From positions 1,240,001 through 1,304,000 of the forward strand of contig CP080408.1 in the NCBI GenBank assembly GCA_019448215.1: a stretch of DNA of 64,000 nucleotides. Direction: 5' to 3'. Shown here in pieces: positions 27,137-35,881 of the stretch. A model generated the notes under the pieces. The model was given only the letters and a program-made list of their open reading frames with translations. It was not told where the DNA came from and did not search any database. The number at the start of each line of letters is the position of its first letter. Position 1 is the stretch's first letter. The stretch comes from Thalassovita mediterranea. Its GTDB lineage: Bacteria > Pseudomonadota > Alphaproteobacteria > Caulobacterales > Hyphomonadaceae. The position numbers were made by a program, and so were the translations under genes.

Positions 27137-28027
27137 TCAGGCCGCGCGATTGTTTCGGCGCTGCGCCGGGAAGGCTTCGACGTTCGATACCGGGGCGTCG
27201 GCTTCCTCCACGGAGGGGCGCAGATGCACGGGCAGTCCGGCGCGGGCAAGCTCGATCGCGGTCGCTGGTGCGACGCCGTCATGCCAGGCCGTGATGACCG
27301 TGCGGATTGTCTCCAGAAACTGCATTTCCTCGTCCACGACCTGCCCGAAACGAGCGGCAATCGGACCGACCAGACCATAGGCGAGAAAGACGCCGAGAAA
27401 TGTACCGAGAAGGGCCGTCGCGATCATGGGGCCGAGAACGTCCGGGGACTGATCGATCAGGCTCATCGTCTTGATGATGCCGAGGACGGCCGCCACAATA
27501 CCGAGCGCGGGCAGGGCATCCGCGAGCGAGTTCAGCGCGGCAACGGCGCGGTGGCGGGTCTGCGCGGCAGAGGCGACCGCGTCTTCAAGGTGTGCCGCGA
27601 CAGGCGACTTGCCACCCGGATTGAGGGCGTGGATGCGCAAACTGTCAGTGATCATCGATGTCGCCGTCCGGTCAGCGAGCAGGCGCGGGCGGTTCGCGAA
27701 CAGCTCGGAGCTTTCAGGCGTCTCGATGTCCGCTTCGATGGCAATCATGCCGCCCCGGCGGGCGCGGCGCATCAGGTCGCCAAGACCGCTCAGCAGGTCT
27801 GCATAGTCAGATTTCTTCCACTTCGCGCCGCGCATGGATTTCACTATGCCGGCGAGTGCTGCACCTGCGACCCTCGGCGAATTGCCGATCACGAGCGTGC
27901 CAAGACCAGCCCCGCCGATCAGGGCCAGTTCAAACGGCAGGGCGCTGAACAGGGCAGGGCTTCCTGTGAACAGGAGCGCCCCTGCGATCAGGGCAGTGAC
28001 CAGGATCAGGCCGACAAGTTGGAACAT
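27137..28027 (-). CDS. MotA-like flagellar stator / MotA-TolQ-ExbB family protein
   Basis: A 296-aa membrane protein with helices at about 5-22 and 30-50, a long cytoplasmic loop, and two helices at about 195-215 and 225-250. The C-terminal pair contains ADALPALGIVAAVLGIIKTM and IATALLGTFLGVFLAYGLVGPIAAR, the typical MotA/ExbB proton-channel helices. The length and the LPFELALIGGAGLGTLVIG start fit MotA, which with MotB drives flagellar rotation. No motB lies beside it, so the partner must be elsewhere. Confidence 0.85.
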   Translation of the reverse strand: MFQLVGLILVTALIAGALLFTGSPALFSALPFELALIGGAGLGTLVIGNSPRVAGAALAGIVKSMRGAKWKKSDYADLLSGLGDLMRRARRGGMIAIEADIETPESSELFANRPRLLADRTATSMITDSLRIHALNPGGKSPVAAHLEDAVASAAQTRHRAVAALNSLADALPALGIVAAVLGIIKTMSLIDQSPDVLGPMIATALLGTFLGVFLAYGLVGPIAARFGQVVDEEMQFLETIRTVITAWHDGVAPATAIELARAGLPVHLRPSVEEADAPVSNVEAFPAQRRNNRAA

Positions 28028-28161
28028 TCACGGGTCTCCGCGGGCGGGTTCAGACCCATGCCTATCGCAACAGGCTTTAAATAAGGTTTCCGGACCAGGG
28101 CGCTCGCCTCATGACGCGACGGGGCGCTTGTAATTTCCCGCAGTCGGGCCGAAGAGAAGTC

Positions 28162-29454
28162 ATGACCGACACGCCTCCACCCCAGCTTGGACGTGACCGG
28201 CCGGACCGCCGCGGCGCGTTCCGGCTGCTTTTCTTCGCGCTTCTGGCAGTCGGCGCAGGCAATACGATGCTGGTCAGCGCGATCCTGCCGCCGCTCTCGC
28301 GCGACCTTGGCCTGCCGGACTGGATGGCAGGCGCGATCTTCTCGCTGTCAGCCGCGCTCTGGGCGATCACCTCCTCCTTCTGGGGCCGCAAGAGTAATGA
28401 CTGGGGCAGGCGCCCTGTCGCCGCGCTCGGCATGCTCGGCTTTTCGGTCTCGATGCTGCTCTTCGGCACCAGCGCCGCACTCGCCATGGCGGGTTACCTG
28501 CAAAGCTCGCTCGTCATCTTTATCTGTCTCCTTGCTTCCCGGACGCTGTTCGGCCTGTTCGGTTCAGGCACGAATCCGGCGGCGCAGGCCTATATCGCGG
28601 ACCGCACCAGCCGTGACAAACGCACAGAGGAAATTGCCTCGCTGACCTCAGGCTTCAGCTTTGGCGCGGTGGCAGGCCCTGCCTTCGCAGCGGCGGCGGG
28701 CGCAGTTTTCGGCCTGCTGACCCCCGTCTTCGTGATTAGCGCGGCGGCCGCCGTCCTCTCTTTCCTCATCTATACCCGGCTTCCGGAAAAGACCGCGCCG
28801 CGAAAGGAAGCGGGCCTCAAATCGACCGGCAAGAAGGAAGGCGACGGTCTGTGGCGTGATCCGCGCGTCATGCCCTATCTTATTTTCGCCGTCGGCCTCT
28901 CTGTCGTCACTGGCGTCCTGACACAGACTTTTGCTTTCGCCATCATGGACAAGATCGGCGTCGACGGGGCCGAAGCGATGCAGTTCACCGGTCCGGCCTA
29001 TACGGTCGGTGCGGCCGGTACGCTCATCTCGCAGCTCGTCATCATTCCGCGCCTCAAGATGACCAACCGCACGCTGATGGTGACGGGCGCGCTGACGCTG
29101 TCTGTCGGCGCTTTCCTGATCGTGCCGACCAATGAGTTTGCCGTGCTGGTGCTGGCGCAATTCTTTGTCGGAATCGGTCAGGGCCTTGCGCGCCCCGGTT
29201 TCTCAAGCGGCGCATCGCTCTCTGTCGGCTCCAGCCTTCAGGGCAATGTCGCGGGCCTCGTCATCTCGGCGAACGGCACTGGCTTCATCGTCAGCCCGTT
29301 CTTTGGCCCGTGGATGTATGAGAATGTCCACCAGAGCGCGCCTTTTATCGGCGCGGGCGTCGTGCTCGTCCTGATGGCGATCTTTGCTCGCCGCGTCTTT
29401 CCGGCCAATCAGGTCTATCAGGACGATGACGATCAGCCGGAAATCTACGACTAG
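28162..29454 (+). CDS. MFS transporter
   Basis: A 430-aa carrier with 12 predicted helices. The MFS motif between helices 2 and 3 reads FWGRKSNDWGRRPVAALG. A 20-residue hydrophilic N-terminus precedes the first helix (FRLLFFALLAVGAGNTML). ATG at 28162 is chosen over one at 28111 because it has an upstream GAAGAGAAG and no extra non-family residues. The substrate is unknown; drug-efflux-like DHA1 families show the same layout. Confidence 0.88.
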   Translation: MTDTPPPQLGRDRPDRRGAFRLLFFALLAVGAGNTMLVSAILPPLSRDLGLPDWMAGAIFSLSAALWAITSSFWGRKSNDWGRRPVAALGMLGFSVSMLLFGTSAALAMAGYLQSSLVIFICLLASRTLFGLFGSGTNPAAQAYIADRTSRDKRTEEIASLTSGFSFGAVAGPAFAAAAGAVFGLLTPVFVISAAAAVLSFLIYTRLPEKTAPRKEAGLKSTGKKEGDGLWRDPRVMPYLIFAVGLSVVTGVLTQTFAFAIMDKIGVDGAEAMQFTGPAYTVGAAGTLISQLVIIPRLKMTNRTLMVTGALTLSVGAFLIVPTNEFAVLVLAQFFVGIGQGLARPGFSSGASLSVGSSLQGNVAGLVISANGTGFIVSPFFGPWMYENVHQSAPFIGAGVVLVLMAIFARRVFPANQVYQDDDDQPEIYD

Positions 29455-29457
29455 ATT

Positions 29458-30894
29458 TTAGCTGCGCAGGCGCGCCAGCACTTCATTGAGCGCCGGACGT
29501 GACGGATAGCCATCCGCGACCAGACCGTTGGCCTGTTGGAACTGGCGCAGCGCGCCCCGCGTGCCAGACCCGACAATGCCGTCCACACCGCCTGCATCAT
29601 AGCCAAGCTGGTTGAGTGCGGTCTGTAGCTGCTTCACTTCATCGAAGGTCAGGCGCTGTATATCGGTTGGCCAGGACGCGACCGGGCCATACTGGCCAGC
29701 AAGACCGTCTGCGAGCAGACCGACCGCGAAGGCGTAGCTGTTGGAGCGGTTATAGGTCTTGAAGACGTCGAAGTTGCGGAACAGGAGGTATTTCGGACCT
29801 GTCGCCCCCGCTGGCAGCCAGAGTTCGGCATAGTCGCTATCATCGACGCCAAAGCCGCCGCCGCGGATCGGGGACAGGCCAGCCGATTTCCACGAAGACA
29901 GGCGCCGGTCATTGCCGTCGGCCATCGACCAGTCAAAACCCTGCGGCGCAAGCACTTCAACGCCCCATGGCTGGTCAAACCGGTAGCCGGATGCCGAGAG
30001 ATAGTGGGCGGCAGACGCCAGCGCGTCCGGTGACGAGGACCAGACATTGGCGAGCCCGTCGCCATCATAGTCCTGCGCATAGGCAAGATAGGTCGATGGC
30101 ATGAACTGGGTGTGCCCCATGGCGCCAGCCCAGCCGGAGCCAAGCTGGTCGAGCCGCGCATAGCCCTTCTCGACGATTTCGACGAGGGCCAGGATCTCGC
30201 CCTCGGCAAAGCTGCGGCGACGGCCTTCGACGGCCATGTTGGCGAGCGTGTTGGCGGCGCTGTAATTGCCCATATAGCCGCCGAAATTCGTTTCCATCGC
30301 CCAGATGGCGCTGACCACTTCGCGGTTCACGCCATAGGTCGCTTCAATACGGTCAAAGACGGGCGCGAGTTCGGCGAGTTTCTGCTGGCCGGTTTCGAAG
30401 CGGTTGTCGGTAACGGCCGTGCGCAGATACTCCCAGATCGCCTTTGCAAACTCTGCCTGATTGGCGACCTCAGACTGGTTGTTGGGCCCAAGATAGATGT
30501 CGAGCGGGCGGATATCCTTCAGAAGCGCATAGAGTAGGGCGGGGTTGGTGCCGCGTGCCGTGGCGCGGGAGACGAAGTCCTGGCGCCAAGCATCCATCTC
30601 GGCATTACCGGTCGGCTCGAACGGGCCAACGGGGCCAGAAAAAGGCGGGGCGCCCGGCGTACCGCGCGGGTCACCCGGGGAAGCGCTAGAGGTGCGGGTC
30701 ACTTGCGTGCTGTTCGTTGTCACGACACCCGGTGTCGCCGTCGGGGTCGTCATCTCAGCCTGCGGCTTTTGCGATGGCGGTGTCGGCGCATTCGACTGCG
30801 GCGCCGGCTCTGGCGTCGCGGCGCAGGCGCTCAGGATGGCAGCGAAACTTGCAGCGGTGGTCCAGCGGAGAAGGACCATATTCTTGCGCGTCAT
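29458..30894 (-). CDS. Lytic murein transglycosylase (MltB-like) with peptidoglycan-binding domain
   Basis: A 478-aa lipoprotein (MTRKNMVLLRW...ILSAC lipobox, Cys about 22) that should cleave the glycan strand to 1,6-anhydro-MurNAc products at the outer membrane. A Pro/Thr-rich linker reaches about residue 85. The SLT_2 domain has catalytic Glu in AIWAMETNFGGYMGNY, GAMGHTQFMPSTYLAY and YDGDGLANVW. A PG_binding_1 domain closes the protein (KQLQTALNQLGYDAGGVDG, GSGTRGALRQFQ). ATG at 30894 is preferred to upstream codons because the lipoprotein signal starts there. Its products could feed the AmgK/MurU recycling genes at 56-58 kb. Confidence 0.93.
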   Translation of the reverse strand: MTRKNMVLLRWTTAASFAAILSACAATPEPAPQSNAPTPPSQKPQAEMTTPTATPGVVTTNSTQVTRTSSASPGDPRGTPGAPPFSGPVGPFEPTGNAEMDAWRQDFVSRATARGTNPALLYALLKDIRPLDIYLGPNNQSEVANQAEFAKAIWEYLRTAVTDNRFETGQQKLAELAPVFDRIEATYGVNREVVSAIWAMETNFGGYMGNYSAANTLANMAVEGRRRSFAEGEILALVEIVEKGYARLDQLGSGWAGAMGHTQFMPSTYLAYAQDYDGDGLANVWSSSPDALASAAHYLSASGYRFDQPWGVEVLAPQGFDWSMADGNDRRLSSWKSAGLSPIRGGGFGVDDSDYAELWLPAGATGPKYLLFRNFDVFKTYNRSNSYAFAVGLLADGLAGQYGPVASWPTDIQRLTFDEVKQLQTALNQLGYDAGGVDGIVGSGTRGALRQFQQANGLVADGYPSRPALNEVLARLRS

Positions 30895-31004
30895 AAGTGG
30901 TGTCTTCCTTTTACCGTCGCGGTGCGTGAGCGGCGTTGACTCTACATAACCCATTCTGTATCTGGCGCCCCTTACGAGTTTTCAAAGATCGCCGGGCCAA
31001 TCCC

Positions 31005-31130
31005 ATGAAAGTTAAGTCTTCACTGAAATCCTTGAGAAACCGCCACCGCGATTGCAAGGTCGTTCGCCGTAAGGGCCGGACGTACGTCATCAACAAAACA
31101 GACCCACGCTTTAAAGCAAAGCAGGGCTAA
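31005..31130 (+). CDS. rpmJ: 50S ribosomal protein L36 (zinc-less form)
   Basis: A 41-aa basic protein: [20 protein letters not shown], then [21 protein letters not shown]. This is the C-minus L36 type common in alphaproteobacteria, which lacks the CxxC...H zinc site; a single Cys remains. The longer upstream frame from 30936 is rejected. The HAD phosphatase gene starts 7 nt downstream. Confidence 0.95.
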   Translation: MKVKSSLKSLRNRHRDCKVVRRKGRTYVINKTDPRFKAKQG

Positions 31131-31137
31131 GCAGAAG

Positions 31138-31794
31138 ATGACCGCATCAGCACGCGGCGGAAATATTTCTGCCACTGCTGACCGCATTGTGCTGTTCGAT
31201 CTCGGCAATGTCGTGATCGACTGGCTCCCCTTGCGTCTCTACCGCAAGATTTTCGCGACCGAGGCAGAGGCCGAAACCTTCTGCCGTGATGTCTGCAATA
31301 TGGACTGGCATGTCGAGCACGACAGGGGCCGGACCTTTGCAGAAGGCGCGCGCCTGCTGAAGCAGGACCACCCCCACTTTTCAGATGAAATCGACGCCTG
31401 GCATGGGCGCTGGTTCGAGATGTTTGATGGCTACGTCACCGGCGTGCCTGCCCTCATTGCCCGCCTTGAAGAAGCGCAGGTGCCGCTCTTCGCGCTCTCC
31501 AATATGTCTGCTGAGATCTGGCCCGAAACGGTTGAGCGGTTTCCGATGCTGAAGCTTTTTAGGGACGTTGTCGTGTCTGGCGAGGAAGAGCTCATCAAGC
31601 CTGACCCGGCTATCTATGAGCTGACCCATGCGCGCCTTGGCCATCCGCCCAGGGACAGCGTCTTCTTCATCGATGACAGCCTGAAGAACATTGAGGCGGC
31701 TCGCGCCTTTGGCTTTCGAGGCCACCACTTTACCGATGCGAAATCGCTTGAAGCGGCCCTCATGGAAGAAGGCCTGCTTGCGCCTGCCGCCTGA
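31138..31794 (+). CDS. HAD-superfamily phosphatase
   Basis: A 218-aa haloacid dehalogenase-like hydrolase. Motif I reads LFDLGNVVIDW (residues about 19-29; the second Asp of DxD is replaced by Gly, as in several YihX-like and epoxide-hydrolase N-terminal HADs). Motif II is ALSNMSAE, motif III LIKPDPAIYE and motif IV FFIDDSLKN. The helical cap lies between motifs I and II. Sugar phosphatase activity is likely for this subgroup but the substrate is unknown. It is 7 nt from rpmJ and probably cotranscribed. Confidence 0.88.
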   Translation: MTASARGGNISATADRIVLFDLGNVVIDWLPLRLYRKIFATEAEAETFCRDVCNMDWHVEHDRGRTFAEGARLLKQDHPHFSDEIDAWHGRWFEMFDGYVTGVPALIARLEEAQVPLFALSNMSAEIWPETVERFPMLKLFRDVVVSGEEELIKPDPAIYELTHARLGHPPRDSVFFIDDSLKNIEAARAFGFRGHHFTDAKSLEAALMEEGLLAPAA

Positions 31795-31845
31795 TCGCCG
31801 CAATCGGGCCTTGCCGGGACCTTATCCAGGATCATACTGATAGGC

Positions 31846-32376
31846 ATGCTCAAGGCTCTCTTCATCGCCAGCGTCATCTCCGCCAGCGGCCCGCAATACG
31901 GGCCGAGTGATGAGATGTTCGATGAGCTGAAGAATGCTCCCAGCGAGGAAGAAGCCAGCTCCACCGCGACCGATATCTGGGCGGCCTGGCTCGAAAGCGG
32001 CTCAGCCGCTGCAGATCTTGTCATGCAGCGCGCCGTGGAAGCCCAGAATCTCGGTGATCTGGAACTCGCGCGTGAGCTTCTTGACCGCGTGATCGCGATC
32101 CAGCCGGCCTATGCCGAAGCCTATACCCGGCGCGCCGCCCTGTTTCTTGTAGATGAGAACTTCCCCGAAGCCCTGCGCGACCTCAACGAGGCGATCCGGC
32201 TGGAGCCGCGTCACTTCGGGGCGTGGACAGGGCTTGGCAGGATCCTCGAAACGCTCGGCGCAAAGGATGAAGCGCTCGAAGCCTACCGCGAAGCACTGAA
32301 AATCTATCCAACGCTTCAAGTCGCGCGCGCCGCTGAATCGCGCCTCGTCCGCGAAAAGAACGGTCAGGGGCTTTGA
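31846..32376 (+). CDS. Tetratricopeptide repeat protein
   Basis: A 176-aa protein with two to three TPR units (about residues 60-165: AQNLGDLELARELLDRVIAI, AYAEAYTRRAALFLVDENFP, LEPRHFGAWTGLGRILETLG). The first 20 residues (MLKALFIASVISASG) look like a short signal peptide, so it may be periplasmic. TPRs mediate protein contacts; no partner can be named. Its stop overlaps the hydrolase start by 4 nt, indicating an operon. Confidence 0.85.
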   Translation: MLKALFIASVISASGPQYGPSDEMFDELKNAPSEEEASSTATDIWAAWLESGSAAADLVMQRAVEAQNLGDLELARELLDRVIAIQPAYAEAYTRRAALFLVDENFPEALRDLNEAIRLEPRHFGAWTGLGRILETLGAKDEALEAYREALKIYPTLQVARAAESRLVREKNGQGL

Positions 32377-33335
32377 AGATATTCCTCACGGCTGTCATTT
32401 TGCTGCTTGCGCTCGGCGGTGTCGGCGCTTGCGTCCACAGTGCTGTCTACACCAGCAATGTCGAGGAGAAGTATCCGCCGATCGGGAGCATGGTCGATGT
32501 GAACGGCAAGCCCGTCCATGTCATCGAAGCGGGCGAGGCGTCGGCGCCGCCCGTTCTGATGATCCACGGCGCGTCGGCCAATGCGCGTGAGTTCACCTTC
32601 ACCCTCGCCCCGCGTCTGGAGGACAACTTTCACGTCCTGATGGCAGACCGGCCCGGGCATGGCTATTCAGGCCGTCCGCAAGGGTCGGAAACGCTTGAGG
32701 TGCAAGCCGCGCAAATGGCGGGCGTCCTGAGGCAGCTAGCGCCAGACCAGAAAGCCGTCATCGTCGGCCACTCCTATGGCGGCGCTGTCGCACTTCGGCT
32801 GGCACTCGATAATCCGGACCTCGTGAGCGGCGTCGTTCTTCTGGCACCGGTGACGCATGACTGGGGCGGGGGCGGCGAGACTTGGTACAACAAGATTGCG
32901 GGGCCGCCCGTGATTGGGCCGATCTTCTCGCAACTCGTTCCGCTCGTCGCGCCCTCTATGGTGAAAAGCGGCATCGACGGCGTGTTCGACCCGAAAGATG
33001 CGCCGGACGGCTATTATTCAGACGCTGCGATCGGCCTTCTTTTCCGCCCGCCAAGCTTCCGCGCGAATGCAGATGACATGAATGTCCTGCAGGAAGAGCT
33101 CGCAGCCCAGCAGGACCGCTATCCCGAGCTCAACATGCCGGTCGTGCTGTTTTCAGGCGCCAGGGACACTGTGATTGATCCGAAGCTTCATGCGGGTAAG
33201 ATCAAGCATCAGGTCAGCGATTTTGAGCTGGTCGCACTGCCTGACACGGGGCACATGCCCCACCATGATCATGGCGGCGAGATTGCGGACGTGATCCGCC
33301 GCCTCGCCGCCGGGAATGATGATCAGTCTTCGTAG
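32373..33335 (+). CDS. Alpha/beta hydrolase
   Basis: A 320-aa enzyme with an N-terminal membrane anchor or signal (IFLTAVILLLALGGVGACV; a lipobox-like GVGAC is possible) and an alpha/beta hydrolase fold. The oxyanion HGASANARE, nucleophile elbow GHSYGG (Ser about 133), acid in GARDTVIDP and His in DTGHMPHHDHG are all present. Dehalogenase/epoxide-hydrolase/esterase-like members share this arrangement, so the substrate is open. Translation starts at a TTG or GTG-type codon overlapping the TPR stop. Its 3' end overlaps that of phoA by 13 nt. Confidence 0.85.
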   Translation: MKIFLTAVILLLALGGVGACVHSAVYTSNVEEKYPPIGSMVDVNGKPVHVIEAGEASAPPVLMIHGASANAREFTFTLAPRLEDNFHVLMADRPGHGYSGRPQGSETLEVQAAQMAGVLRQLAPDQKAVIVGHSYGGAVALRLALDNPDLVSGVVLLAPVTHDWGGGGETWYNKIAGPPVIGPIFSQLVPLVAPSMVKSGIDGVFDPKDAPDGYYSDAAIGLLFRPPSFRANADDMNVLQEELAAQQDRYPELNMPVVLFSGARDTVIDPKLHAGKIKHQVSDFELVALPDTGHMPHHDHGGEIADVIRRLAAGNDDQSS

Positions 33336-34924
33336 GTAACGAGGCCGCTCGCGCGTCCCATCACATGGAAGATCTCGTTCTGCTCGATCGTGCCGCGGAC
33401 CAGTTCTGCGCCCGGGCCGCTTGCATAGACAGGCACATCCTCACCGGCATGGGTTTCTGAGCCCTGAAAGACCAGTGCCTGCTGGTGGAAGTCCTTGTCG
33501 GTCGTGTCGACGCTTGTGAGGTCCGCGCGCGCGCAGTCCTCTTCACCCGGAGGGCAGCCCGTTTCGCCATTCGCGTAACCCAGCGTGGTGTACGGCTTGC
33601 CATCATCGGCGCGGGCAACACCGCCCGGACCATAGGCAACCTTGCCGAGGATCGGGTTGCCGCGCACCGGATAGCCGGCAATCGTCAATGTGTGTGAATG
33701 GTCGGCTGTGACGATGATCAGCGTGTCTTCAGCGTCCGTCATATCGAGCGCGGCCTGAACCGCCTCATCCAGCGCTGCCGTGTCGCCCAGCGCGCGGGCC
33801 GCGTTGACGCCGTGATGGGCGTGATCGATCCGGCCAGCTTCGACCAGAAGCACATATCCGTCATCGTCCTGCGACAGGCGCGTGATCGCAGCGCTGGTCA
33901 GTTCAGCCAGCGACGGCTCGCCTGCCGGGTCATCAGCGCGGTCGAGCTCGTACTGCATGTGCGACGGCTCAAACAGGCCGAGGACGCGCGCGCTGCTTGC
34001 AAAATCAATGGCGTCGAAGCCTGCCTGGTCGGTGATGTAGACATGGTCATCAGACTTGGCGGTCCAGACTTCGGTGAGGTCTGCTTCATCGACGCGGCGA
34101 CCTGCGGCTTCGCCGGTTTCCGGGTCGGTCATGCTGGCGGGGAAGAAGGCGCCGCGCCCGCCGCCGAGAACAACTTCAAAGCCGTCACCGGCGTCCCAGT
34201 CGACAAGCTGGCGGGCGATGTCCTTGCAGTCTGTGCCACCGACCTGATTGTCGTCTTCCCAGTTGCGGTCAGCACTCTCGGCATAGGTTGCCGCAGGCGT
34301 CGCGTGTGTAATGCGCGCGGTCGAGACAATGCCTGTCGCGAGACCTGCATTCTCCGCAATCTCGAAGATGGAATCGGTGCTCTGCCCGCCCACCGACGCG
34401 CAGTTGCCATAGGCGATGCCGGACCGCAGCCCGAGCGTGCGGGACAACGTCTTGATGCCGGACATCATCGCCGTCGCCGTCGAGGCGCTATCGGCGACCT
34501 GTGCGTCATGGCTGTAGGTCTTGGAGAAGGCCGAATACGGCAGGCTTTCCATGGCGAGCCGGTAGCTTTCCCCGTCGAGCCCCTTCTGCTGGCCGGCATA
34601 GATCCGGCCAGCCGTGATGGTCGAAACGCCCATACCGTCCCCGACGAAGAGGATGACATTCTTGGCGCGCGGCTCGAAATCGTCTCCTGCGCGCGACTGA
34701 ACGGCGGTCTTCGCCGACACGTAGTAATCATCGCCAGCCTGCTGAGGCACGACGCCGGTTCGCGCGAGCGCAGGCGCTGTGTCAGCCTCTGCTACCTCCA
34801 TTGGCGGCACGGCCGCATCAACTGGGGCCACTTCGGCCGGTGCGGTTGCGCAGGCCGCGATTGCCGCGCTGCTGGTCATCGCAAGAAGGAGCGCGCGGAA
34901 GGCGCCTGTGTTTGGCTTGGTCAT
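33323..34924 (-). CDS. phoA: Alkaline phosphatase (PhoA-type), predicted lipoprotein
   Basis: A 533-aa phosphomonoesterase that frees inorganic phosphate outside the cytoplasm. The metal and nucleophile motifs are LFVGDGMGVSTITAGR and ADSASTATAMMSG (Ser nucleophile), with EAGRIDHAHHG and VTADHSHTL supplying Zn ligands. The N-terminus MTKPNTGAFRALLL...IAACAT carries a lipobox IAAC, so the enzyme is probably membrane-tethered rather than free. About 60 low-complexity residues precede the domain. Control by phosphate is usual for the family; I see no clear Pho box. Confidence 0.92.
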   Translation of the reverse strand: MTKPNTGAFRALLLAMTSSAAIAACATAPAEVAPVDAAVPPMEVAEADTAPALARTGVVPQQAGDDYYVSAKTAVQSRAGDDFEPRAKNVILFVGDGMGVSTITAGRIYAGQQKGLDGESYRLAMESLPYSAFSKTYSHDAQVADSASTATAMMSGIKTLSRTLGLRSGIAYGNCASVGGQSTDSIFEIAENAGLATGIVSTARITHATPAATYAESADRNWEDDNQVGGTDCKDIARQLVDWDAGDGFEVVLGGGRGAFFPASMTDPETGEAAGRRVDEADLTEVWTAKSDDHVYITDQAGFDAIDFASSARVLGLFEPSHMQYELDRADDPAGEPSLAELTSAAITRLSQDDDGYVLLVEAGRIDHAHHGVNAARALGDTAALDEAVQAALDMTDAEDTLIIVTADHSHTLTIAGYPVRGNPILGKVAYGPGGVARADDGKPYTTLGYANGETGCPPGEEDCARADLTSVDTTDKDFHQQALVFQGSETHAGEDVPVYASGPGAELVRGTIEQNEIFHVMGRASGLVTYED

Positions 34925-34941
34925 GGCGAAAATCTCCTGTT

Positions 34942-35871
34942 TCAGGCGCGGTTTGTAGCTTCAGCTTGTGACGGTTTTGACTCAGTCTGGCGGCGTCGTT
35001 TCACCCCGCCCTGCGATAGCCAGATGCCAAGCAGGATGAGACCGGCGCCGCCACCTTGTAGCAGGGACAGCGACTCGCCGAAAAGTTGCCAGGAAAGCGC
35101 GGCCGCAAAGACCGGCTGGATCAGAACGATGATACCGGCCACGGCGGCCGGCGTGCGGCCGAGCCCTGCAATGATCAGTCCCTGGCCGCCAACTTGGGCG
35201 ACAAGCGCAAGGAAGAGCGGGGCGGCAAAGCCCTGCGGCGTTTCCGGCAGGAAAGACTCGCCAGATGCGAGCACGACCAGACCGGCCACGACGGCTTCGG
35301 TCACGGTCAGCCAGAAGATGACATCCATGGCGCCGAGCTTGTTACGGGACATTTTCGAGAACAGCATGTAGCCCGCGACCATGATCGCTGCGCCGACCGC
35401 CAGCAGGTCGCCGCGAATATCGGCCTGACCATTCGCGCCGCCGCCCTGGGACAGCGCCGCGGCACCCGCGACGGCCACAGCGACCGCGACGAACCAGATC
35501 GGCTTCGGACGCTCCTTCAGGACTAGCCAGGCGACAAAGCCGACGCAGACATTGCCCATATTCACGATGAAGGTGGCATTCGCGACCGTGGTCAGCGTCA
35601 GCGCCCAGTGCCAGAGCGCAATGTCCAGCGCGAACAGCGTGCCTGCCAGCATGATGAGCGGCGTGATCTTTTTCGGCATGCGCCGCTCAATGCCGATGAG
35701 CAGGATAAAGAGCATCGGGATGGCAAACACATAGCGCCAGAAAGCGATCGCCTGCGGGCCCAGCGTGTCGAGCCCCATGCGCAGGCCGATCGGCGCGAGG
35801 CCGATGCAAAGACCGCCCAGAAGCAGCAAGAGAGGGCCAAGCCATGCGCGGCTGTTTGCGGTGTCGCTCAT
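34942..35871 (-). CDS. DMT-family transporter (EamA)
   Basis: A 309-aa membrane protein with ten predicted helices in two EamA halves. The first begins WLGPLLLLLGGLCIGLAPIG and the second DLLAVGAAIMVAGYMLFSKM; the ends are basic and Gln-rich. Drug/metabolite exporters of this type move amino acids, nucleobases or sugars. It begins 10 nt after gluQRS on the same strand and is followed by phoA. The substrate is unknown. Confidence 0.88.
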   Translation of the reverse strand: MSDTANSRAWLGPLLLLLGGLCIGLAPIGLRMGLDTLGPQAIAFWRYVFAIPMLFILLIGIERRMPKKITPLIMLAGTLFALDIALWHWALTLTTVANATFIVNMGNVCVGFVAWLVLKERPKPIWFVAVAVAVAGAAALSQGGGANGQADIRGDLLAVGAAIMVAGYMLFSKMSRNKLGAMDVIFWLTVTEAVVAGLVVLASGESFLPETPQGFAAPLFLALVAQVGGQGLIIAGLGRTPAAVAGIIVLIQPVFAAALSWQLFGESLSLLQGGGAGLILLGIWLSQGGVKRRRQTESKPSQAEATNRA

Positions 35872-35881
35872 ACTGTCTGCC

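Noticed and set aside
33698-35371. 557-codon plus-strand open frame
   Set aside because: It is antisense to phoA and the DMT carrier gene; His/Arg-rich composition is typical of a shadow frame.
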